This document shows, piece after piece, positions 55,174 to 64,000 of a DNA stretch of 64,000 bases. Position 1 is the first letter of the stretch. Every line of letters begins with the position of its first letter. A program made the position numbers and the translations under genes. Origin of the DNA: Nocardia transvalensis NBRC 15921 (GTDB lineage: Bacteria; Actinomycetota; Actinomycetes; Mycobacteriales; Mycobacteriaceae). The DNA lies in NCBI RefSeq assembly GCF_000308875.1, contig NZ_BAGL01000042.1, positions 62,001-126,000 on the forward strand. The letters run 5' to 3'. Under the pieces are notes generated by a model that saw only the letters and a list, made by a program, of their open reading frames with translations, did no database searches and was not told the origin of the DNA.

Positions 55174-56364
55174 ATGCCAGGCACCACCACTCCGCAGCCC
55201 GCGGAACACTATCAAGATCATATGACTATCGCCGGGATCGGTGTCGTCAGTGGTTACGGCTGGGGGCGTGAAAAGCTCTGGCAGGGGCTGCTGAGCGGTA
55301 AGTCCGCGGCCGGGTTGTATCCAGGGTACGGCCCCGGCCGCGACGAGCACGCCTGGGTCGCCCGACTACCCGAGGGCGGCGATCCGGCGATCAGCCCGCG
55401 CCGCTACGGCCGGGCGACCCACGCCTCGGCGCAGGAGGCGATCACCGACGCGATCGACCGGGGCTGGCAGCCGGGCCGGACGGTCGGCGTCCTGCACGCG
55501 ATCGTGCTGGGCGACGTCTACGACTGGCGCGAGTTCTACACCGTCGACCACGGTCATCGCAGATCCCGGGACTACCTGCGATTATTACCCTCGACCCCGA
55601 TCTCGGTACTGATGCAGGAATACGGCTTCCACGGTCCGTCGATGAACGTGTCGGCGGCGTGCAGCTCGGCGAACGTCGCGCTGATCACCGCGAAGCTGTG
55701 GCTGGACCAGGGTTTCGCGGACGACGTGATCTGCGTGACCACCGACGTGTCCGGCAGCCCGGACATGGTCGAACATTTCGTACGGATGGGCGCGGCGGTC
55801 TCCGATACCGAGCCGATGGAGGCGTGCCGTCCGTTCCAGGAGGGGAGCCGGGGCTTCAGCTTCGGCGAGGCGTCGGTGTCCTTCGTCGCGACCCGCTCGG
55901 CCGCGCGGCCCTACGCGCGGATCCTCGGCGGCGCCATGACCAACGACGCCTACCACGTGGTCTCGGTGGAGCCGAGCCTCGAGCAGATCTTCGAATGCAC
56001 GCGACGCGCACTGGATTTCGCGGGCGTGCGGGCGTCCGATATCGCCTATTACAACGCCCACGGCCCCGGGACCGCGCAGTGTGACGTGGCCGAGACGACC
56101 GTGCTGCGGGAAATATTCGACGACCGCCCGCTGCTGTACTCGACGAAACAGCTGACCGGCCACTGCATGGGCGCGGCCGCCGGCGTGGAGGTGGCGGCCG
56201 CGGCGCTGGGATACGCGCGCGGCATCCTGCCCGCCCCGCCGATCGTCGCCCGGGCGCACCCGCGGCTCATCGACGGCCCGACCCGGTTCGAGGGCGGCCT
56301 GACCGTGAAGACGTCGCTCGGCATGGGCGGGCACAATTCGGTGCTCGTGCTCGGTCCCGCCTGA
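55174..56364 (+). CDS. Orphan beta-ketoacyl synthase-like enzyme
   Basis: 396-residue ketosynthase-fold protein without neighbouring ACP, reductase or acyltransferase genes. The catalytic triad and lysine align with FabF-type spacing: Cys163 (NVSAACSSANVAL), His296 (NAHGPGT), Lys325 (STKQLTGH) and His330 (GHCMGAAAG). GH-C-MG replaces the usual GH-T-LG. Catalysis is therefore possible, but the short N-terminal region and lack of partners suggest a specialised single condensation or a chain-initiation role. Start 55174 has GGAG; ATG 55222 is an alternative. Probably cytosolic; substrate unknown. Confidence 0.83.
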   Translation: MPGTTTPQPAEHYQDHMTIAGIGVVSGYGWGREKLWQGLLSGKSAAGLYPGYGPGRDEHAWVARLPEGGDPAISPRRYGRATHASAQEAITDAIDRGWQPGRTVGVLHAIVLGDVYDWREFYTVDHGHRRSRDYLRLLPSTPISVLMQEYGFHGPSMNVSAACSSANVALITAKLWLDQGFADDVICVTTDVSGSPDMVEHFVRMGAAVSDTEPMEACRPFQEGSRGFSFGEASVSFVATRSAARPYARILGGAMTNDAYHVVSVEPSLEQIFECTRRALDFAGVRASDIAYYNAHGPGTAQCDVAETTVLREIFDDRPLLYSTKQLTGHCMGAAAGVEVAAAALGYARGILPAPPIVARAHPRLIDGPTRFEGGLTVKTSLGMGGHNSVLVLGPA

Positions 56365-56459
56365 GACCCCCGCGGCACGTAGGCTGGACGGGGCCGGCCG
56401 GCCGCGTGGCCGCCGGGAAATCCCACGTCCGGAGCCTCTCGGCCCGCTGGAACCCGAAC

Positions 56460-56482
56460 TTGTCGGTGGGTGGTTCTAGCAT
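56460..56482 (+). promoter_or_regulatory. LexA-independent DNA-damage promoter (RecA-NDp/PafBC type) of uvrA
   Basis: TTGTCGGTG (56460-56468), 8-bp spacer, TAGCAT (56477-56482): exact match to TTGTCRGTG-N8-TANNNT. Transcription should start near 56489, giving a leader of about 45 nt before the uvrA GTG at 56534. The element matches the uvrB promoter at 34643 in its entire 9-bp -35 region. Confidence 0.85.
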
Positions 56483-56533
56483 GTCGGCGGGGGCAATTCT
56501 GGACGCCGAAAAACGATCGAGAAGGGACGACCT

Positions 56534-59515
<2,982 letters not shown>

Positions 59516-59519
59516 TCGC

Positions 59520-60836
59520 TCAGCGGTGGAATCCGCCCGCGGCGGCGCCGAATTCGGTGCCGTCGCCGGGGCCGCGGCGGCGCATCTGGCGGCGGCGGAA
59601 GAACACTTCCTCGACCGAGACGTCGGGGACGGCGGCGTGCAACCCGGCCAGGCGCGGATCGGCCCCGCGCTGCTCGAGGTGGCGTTGCAGGCCGACGCGG
59701 CGCTCCGACGGCAGCGCGGCCCACACCGTGCCGATATGGGCCTGCACGTCGGCGTCGGCGTCGGCGAGGGTGTCCAGCAGCAGCGGCCACAGGCCCGCCT
59801 CCGTCGCGCGCGAGGGCAGGGCGGCGACCGTGTGCCGGGGAAGTTCGGCCAGCAGCCGCGTAATCGTCCGCCGCACAGCGGGTTCGGCGCGCGCCGCGAT
59901 CTCCAGCAGCCCGCGCCACACGCCCGAGACGGTATCCGGGCGCAGGACACCGACCAGGGCGGTGAGCGTATTCCGGTCGGAGAACACGGAATTCGTGGCC
60001 ATCCGGTCGAGCGCGACCGGGCTCAGCCGGCCGGTGAACGCCAGCAGTTCGATCGTCACACCCGACCGCGTGGCATTGACGATGAGAGAGCCGATAGCGG
60101 CCGCCGACCCTTCGCCGAACAGGATGTCACCGACCTCGCTGACCACATTGGGTTCGCAGCGCCCGAAGACCGACAGCGCCGCCGCCTGCAGATCCGGCGC
60201 CCCGGCGAGGACGGCGCGCACCATACGCGGCACGCGCTGCGCCGGGCCGGCGAGCAACTGGCGCACGATCATGCTGATCGCTTCCCCGGAATAGGCGAAG
60301 GCCGCGGAGAAGATCAGGCCCTCGTCGTCGGGCACGCCGCGCTCGACCGCGGCGATCAGGCGCGGGGTGGCCGCGGCGAGGAAGGGGCCGGCCGTCACGT
60401 AGTCGCGGCGGCGCAGCACCTCGTTCACGATCTCGAGGACGGCGTCGATCGGCGCCACGTCGGCCAGCATGCCGACCGTATCGGGATCCAGGTACTGGGC
60501 GCAGTCGGCGACATACGACGTGCGCAGCAGCGAGAGCACCTCCGACGCCTTCTTCGGATGGTCGGCGCCGACCGCGCCCGCGGCCCGGCCGGTCATCATC
60601 GGCGGCACGATGCGCTGCACCAGCGGCATCGAGATCGACAGCGGGATGAACGGCACCAGCTTGCTGATGCGGCGGAAGGTCTCGGCGTGGTCGTCGAAGA
60701 TGACGGCCGCCATCCGCTGCTGCAGGTCGGCCAGCTGATCGGCGCCCAGGCGCTCGAGGTGGGCCAGCCGGTGCGGCGACACGTGCAGGGTGCGCGCCAG
60801 CAGGATGACCTGGGCGCGGGTGACCAGTTCGCTCAT
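59520..60836 (-). CDS. Uncharacterised alpha-helical repeat protein
   Basis: 438-residue protein I do not recognise. It appears mostly alpha-helical with repeat-like spacing (SEVLSLLRTSYVADCAQYLD, VGMLADVAPIDAVLEIVNEV, TRLLAELPRHTVAALPSRAT), resembling HEAT- or MgtE-N-type superhelical repeats. The N-terminus (LVTRAQVILLARTLHVSPHR) has a weak helix-turn-helix look. Translation is coupled to the upstream 73-residue gene by an ATGA overlap, so the two proteins probably act together. It is tail-to-tail with uvrA, 4 bp apart. Confidence 0.75.
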   Translation of the reverse strand: MSELVTRAQVILLARTLHVSPHRLAHLERLGADQLADLQQRMAAVIFDDHAETFRRISKLVPFIPLSISMPLVQRIVPPMMTGRAAGAVGADHPKKASEVLSLLRTSYVADCAQYLDPDTVGMLADVAPIDAVLEIVNEVLRRRDYVTAGPFLAAATPRLIAAVERGVPDDEGLIFSAAFAYSGEAISMIVRQLLAGPAQRVPRMVRAVLAGAPDLQAAALSVFGRCEPNVVSEVGDILFGEGSAAAIGSLIVNATRSGVTIELLAFTGRLSPVALDRMATNSVFSDRNTLTALVGVLRPDTVSGVWRGLLEIAARAEPAVRRTITRLLAELPRHTVAALPSRATEAGLWPLLLDTLADADADVQAHIGTVWAALPSERRVGLQRHLEQRGADPRLAGLHAAVPDVSVEEVFFRRRQMRRRGPGDGTEFGAAAGGFHR

Positions 60837-61057
60837 CAGTCGACAGCGTCCCCGAACATGATCCGCTTCGTCACCCCGCGCAGCGGTCGCGGCAGGGCGC
60901 CGATCATGCCGTCGATGGCCTCGGCGAGTGCGAACTTCTCCTGCTGGCGGGCCGCGCGGAACAGGGCGACCAGGTCGGCGGTCTCGCTCTCCGACAACAG
61001 GTCCGTGGCCGCTGTCGGGCCGCGAAGTTCCTTTTCGAGGTCGGATCTGGCGGTCAT
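60836..61057 (-). CDS. Small helical protein coupled to the repeat protein
   Basis: 73-residue protein (SDLEKELRGPTAATDLLSES, ADLVALFRAARQQEKFALAE, IDGMIGALPRPLRGVTKRIM). All-helical by eye, no known domain. ATG 61057; its TGA stop overlaps the start of the 438-residue repeat protein (ATGA). This conserved-looking coupling suggests a subunit or regulator of that protein. Confidence 0.72.
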   Translation of the reverse strand: MTARSDLEKELRGPTAATDLLSESETADLVALFRAARQQEKFALAEAIDGMIGALPRPLRGVTKRIMFGDAVD

Positions 61058-61209
61058 GCTGCTCCTGACTGTCGAGCCCTGGCAGCTGAAATTACCCGCA
61101 AATACATCCCTCGAATCATATGGGTGCGCAGCCGCGTAGGGGGTCCGAAATGCGTGAATTGCGCCGCAGCCCAAGCGAAACGACACCGGGAAGGGTGTCG
61201 TCACAACGG

Positions 61210-61911
61210 TCACCGGGCGGCGGTGGCATGGATCAACTCGGCGAGTTCGGCGGGGCGCGACCACATCGGCCAGTGCCCGGTCGGCAGGTCGATGTAGTCG
61301 GCGTCGATCCGAGTGAGTTCGGCGAACATCCGCAGCTCACCGGCGTCGCGCAGCTGCCGCACCTGGTCGGCCGGATAGCTGGTGCAGATGATCGTCGTCG
61401 GAATCGACAGGCGGGCAGGGGAATCGCTGAGCCGCAGCGGCGCGGCCGCGATACCCGCCGGCTCCGACACGGCGCGCTCGCGGAACCGGGCCAGGGCCGC
61501 GTCGTCGAGTCCCTCGATGCTGTTGCCGGTGGCCTCCAGCTGTGGCCAGTCCGGCAGCGGCAGGTCCGGCGAGTCCAACGCGGGCAGGACCGTGAATCCG
61601 TCCGGCACCGGCGCGGTGTCGACATAGATCGCGCGCGCGAACCGGCTCGGCGCGATATCGGTCGCGAGGTAGGCGGGCAGCGCGGCGCCCGAGTGCGAGA
61701 CCAGGACCGCTCCGCCGTCGGCGCCGGCCGCATCGATGATGGCCCTGGCCTGGGTCTCGAAGGTCGCCGCCAGCCGGTGCGGATCCTCGGGATCGAGCCC
61801 CGGCAGGGTCAGTGCCAGCACGTCGTGGCCCCGCCCGCGCAGATCCTCGGCGACGGCATCCCAGGCCCACGCGCCGAGCCAGAACCCGGGGGCCAGAATT
61901 ATTCGCGCCAT
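61210..61911 (-). CDS. Alpha/beta hydrolase (EstC/MKMT-like small esterase)
   Basis: 233-residue alpha/beta hydrolase. N-terminal IILAPGFWLGAWAWDAVAED (oxyanion loop), nucleophile elbow VLVSHSGAA (serine in SHSG, a variant of GxSxG), and C-terminal catalytic histidine in LPTGHWPMW. The cap domain is short. This group includes plant-type methyl esterases and actinobacterial esterases. ATG start; no obvious operon partner. Substrate unknown. Confidence 0.87.
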   Translation of the reverse strand: MARIILAPGFWLGAWAWDAVAEDLRGRGHDVLALTLPGLDPEDPHRLAATFETQARAIIDAAGADGGAVLVSHSGAALPAYLATDIAPSRFARAIYVDTAPVPDGFTVLPALDSPDLPLPDWPQLEATGNSIEGLDDAALARFRERAVSEPAGIAAAPLRLSDSPARLSIPTTIICTSYPADQVRQLRDAGELRMFAELTRIDADYIDLPTGHWPMWSRPAELAELIHATAAR

Positions 61912-61971
61912 GGGAGGAGCATCCCACGCCTCATCGAATGCCGCGCCTCGTGGCGTCGCCGCCCTCCGCGG

Positions 61972-62331
61972 TCAGTAGACCGGGCCCGTGTACTTCTCGC
62001 CCGGCCCCTTGCCCGGCTCGTCGGGGTGGGCCGACGACTCGCGGAAGGCGCGCTGCAGCGACTGCAGGCCCTCGCGGATCGGGCCGGCGTGCGGGCCCAG
62101 GTATTCGACGGAGGCGGTGACCAGTCCGGCGAGGGCGGTGATGACGCGCCGGGCCTCGTCCAGGTCGCGGCGCGGGCTCGTATCCGGGTCCTCGTCGGCG
62201 AGGCCGAGCTTCTCGGCGGCCGAACTCATCAGCATCACCGCCGCGCGGCTGATCACCTCGACGGCCGGGATATCCGCCAGCTCGCGCACGTCCTCGTCCG
62301 GCCCGGCGGACTGCGGCGACACCTCACTCAT
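61972..62331 (-). CDS. DUF1844 family protein
   Basis: 119-residue DUF1844 protein. Core: ADIPAVEVISRAAVMLMSSA, AEKLGLADEDPDTSPRRDLD, EARRVITALAGLVTASVEYL, then GPHAGPIREGLQSLQRAFRE. Start ATG 62331 (MSEVSPQSAG) rather than longer frames that run into the infC leader. Small, cytosolic, unknown function; found next to infC in related actinobacteria, which I infer from general knowledge. Divergent from infC. Confidence 0.82.
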   Translation of the reverse strand: MSEVSPQSAGPDEDVRELADIPAVEVISRAAVMLMSSAAEKLGLADEDPDTSPRRDLDEARRVITALAGLVTASVEYLGPHAGPIREGLQSLQRAFRESSAHPDEPGKGPGEKYTGPVY

Positions 62332-62717
62332 GCCCGGTAGCATGGCATCCGAGACCGACGTGCCTGGTCGCGGGGGCGGGCGATTGGGAGTTGCGGGTAG
62401 CCGGATGTTATGCTTTCCGGCGACGACCGCCCCGGATGGTTCATGCCGCCTGGGGCCCATAAGTGGAGCCCGACTCCCACCGTCGGCCACAGTGCTCAAC
62501 GGCACGCGTTCGGCCGGGCGGTCCGGTCACCCGTCACAGCCGACGGGTTCCTCGCGGGGATCATCTCGCGCAGGGTCGATGCGAGAATGCTCGCGCCGAC
62601 GACCGGTCGACATCGGGCCCCGTGGCGGTGAAATACCGTGGCGGGGCTTTCGTGTTGGATATGGGGTTGCAGTTATAGCGCGGTCGTTGGACGACACCGC
62701 TTGACCTAGGAGGCCCC
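62332..62717 (+). promoter_or_regulatory. Long leader/promoter region of infC-rpmI-rplT
   Basis: 386 bp between DUF1844 and infC without a convincing gene. A possible promoter is TTGGGA (62384-62389) with TATGCT (62409-62414), 19 bp apart. That would give a leader of roughly 300 nt, long enough for attenuation-type control such as the ribosomal-protein L20 leader known in other bacteria. I could not define a specific fold. Confidence 0.4.
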
Positions 62718-63392
<675 letters not shown>

Positions 63393-63405
63393 AACCGATA
63401 CAGCA

Positions 63406-63437
63406 CCGGAGGTAGCGCGGTAGAACGCTGCCTCCGG
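63406..63437 (+). other. Stem-loop between infC and rpmI
   Basis: 12-bp arms with one mismatch (63406-63417 and 63426-63437) around an 8-nt loop, in the 68-bp infC-rpmI gap. No T-run follows, so it is more likely an mRNA processing/stability or translation-control hairpin than a terminator. Confidence 0.5.
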
Positions 63438-63460
63438 GACGAGACAGATTAGAGGAACCC

Positions 63461-63655
63461 ATGCCGAAGATGAAGAGCCACAGCGGCGCCTCGAAGCGAT
63501 TCAAGGTGTCGGGTAAGGGCAAGCTGCTGCGCCAGCAGGCCAACCGCCGCCACCTGTTCGAGTACAAGTCCAGCCGCCGGACTCGTCGTCTGGAAGGCAC
63601 GGTGTCCGTCGCCAAGGCCGACGTCCCGCGCGTCAAGAAGCTGCTCGGCATCTGA
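63461..63655 (+). CDS. rpmI: 50S ribosomal protein L35
   Basis: 64-residue L35, a small basic 50S protein: [20 protein letters not shown], then [20 protein letters not shown] and the C-terminal [10 protein letters not shown]. Length and sequence are standard. ATG preceded by AGAGGAA. Second gene of the infC-rpmI-rplT operon. Confidence 0.97.
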   Translation: MPKMKSHSGASKRFKVSGKGKLLRQQANRRHLFEYKSSRRTRRLEGTVSVAKADVPRVKKLLGI

Positions 63656-63718
63656 GCCGCCCCCATCCCCGACCACCCGGGCGCCGCGAGCGCCCCTCGA
63701 TCGAACAAGGACTGACCA

Positions 63719-64000
63719 GTGGCACGCGTCAAAAGGGCCGTCAACGCTCAGAAGAAGCGCCGTAGCATCCTCGAGGCCTCCAAGGGCTACCGCGGGCAGC
63801 GCTCGCGGCTGTACCGCAAGGCCAAGGAACAGCAGCTGCACTCGCTCACCTACGCCTACCGGGACCGCCGGGCGCGCAAGGGTGACTTCCGCAAGCTGTG
63901 GATCGCCCGCATCAACGCGGCGGCCCGCGCCAACGACATCACCTACAACCGCTTCATCCAGGGCCTGAAGGCCGCCGGCGTAGAGGTCGACCGCAAGATC
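63719..64000 (+). CDS. rplT: 50S ribosomal protein L20 (3' end beyond window)
   Basis: First 94 residues of L20, a 23S rRNA-binding assembly protein: GTG start, [40 protein letters not shown], then [20 protein letters not shown]. The frame remains open at the window edge; about 25-35 residues are missing. A small GGGCGC/GCGCCC stem (63679-63695) lies in the rpmI-rplT gap. Confidence 0.97.
   Translation, partial: MARVKRAVNAQKKRRSILEASKGYRGQRSRLYRKAKEQQLHSLTYAYRDRRARKGDFRKLWIARINAAARANDITYNRFIQGLKAAGVEVDRKI

Overview
The window is high-GC actinobacterial chromosome. Gene content and order (rpsA, then a coaE fused to a GrpB-like domain, uvrB, uvrA, and infC-rpmI-rplT), WhiB, SARP and LAL regulators, a HelD/HelR-type RNA polymerase recycling ATPase, and frequent GTG/TTG starts and apparently leaderless genes point to Mycobacteriales. 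Nocardia is the most likely genus (inference from content; no database search was possible). I see no rRNA or tRNA gene, CRISPR array, insertion sequence or phage gene.

Layout. 1-1.8 kb: 5' part of a secreted multicopper oxidase divergent from a TetR regulator. 1.9-4.6 kb: a visibly more AT-rich, isolated gene for a 900-residue HEPN-NACHT STAND NTPase, a likely anti-phage protein. 4.8-6.4 kb: two divergent short-chain dehydrogenases. 6.5-15.2 kb: a catabolic block (cyclase-family hydrolase, acyl-CoA/AMP ligase, aminoglycoside-phosphotransferase-like protein, acyl-CoA dehydrogenase, SnoaL-like protein, CaiB CoA-transferase, TetR regulator, VOC protein, carboxymuconolactone-decarboxylase-like protein). 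Two near-identical 19-bp nested palindromes, at 6519 and 13955, tie its three transcription units into one putative regulon. 15.2-17.1 kb: flavin reductase and luciferase-like monooxygenase pair. 17.1-27.6 kb: RNA ligase-like protein, isopropylmalate/isocitrate dehydrogenase-family enzyme, polar amino-acid ABC transporter, LysR with a divergent FAD oxidase, an SPFH/ribbon-helix-helix pair, a disordered repeat protein and a methyltransferase.

27.8-37 kb: housekeeping genes rpsA, coaE and uvrB, with a Tat phospholipase C and two tandem DUF402 paralogues between them. 37-42 kb: VOC protein, AraC regulator, GH15 glycosidase, small membrane protein and SulP transporter. 42.5-49.6 kb: a regulator-dense stretch with a LuxR-type LAL regulator, a small unknown protein, a WhiB protein with an extra four-cysteine tail and an 1123-residue SARP-ATPase. 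49.8-56.4 kb: DoxX protein, universal stress protein, HelR-like ATPase, PAS-GGDEF diguanylate cyclase and an orphan ketosynthase. 56.5-64 kb: uvrA, a two-gene unknown operon, an alpha/beta hydrolase, a DUF1844 protein and infC-rpmI-rplT (rplT cut by the window end).

Regulatory highlights. uvrB and uvrA each carry an exact match to the LexA-independent damage promoter (RecA-NDp/PafBC type), and the uvrB copy implies a leaderless mRNA. infC probably starts at ATC. Several divergent gene pairs have clean palindromes between them.
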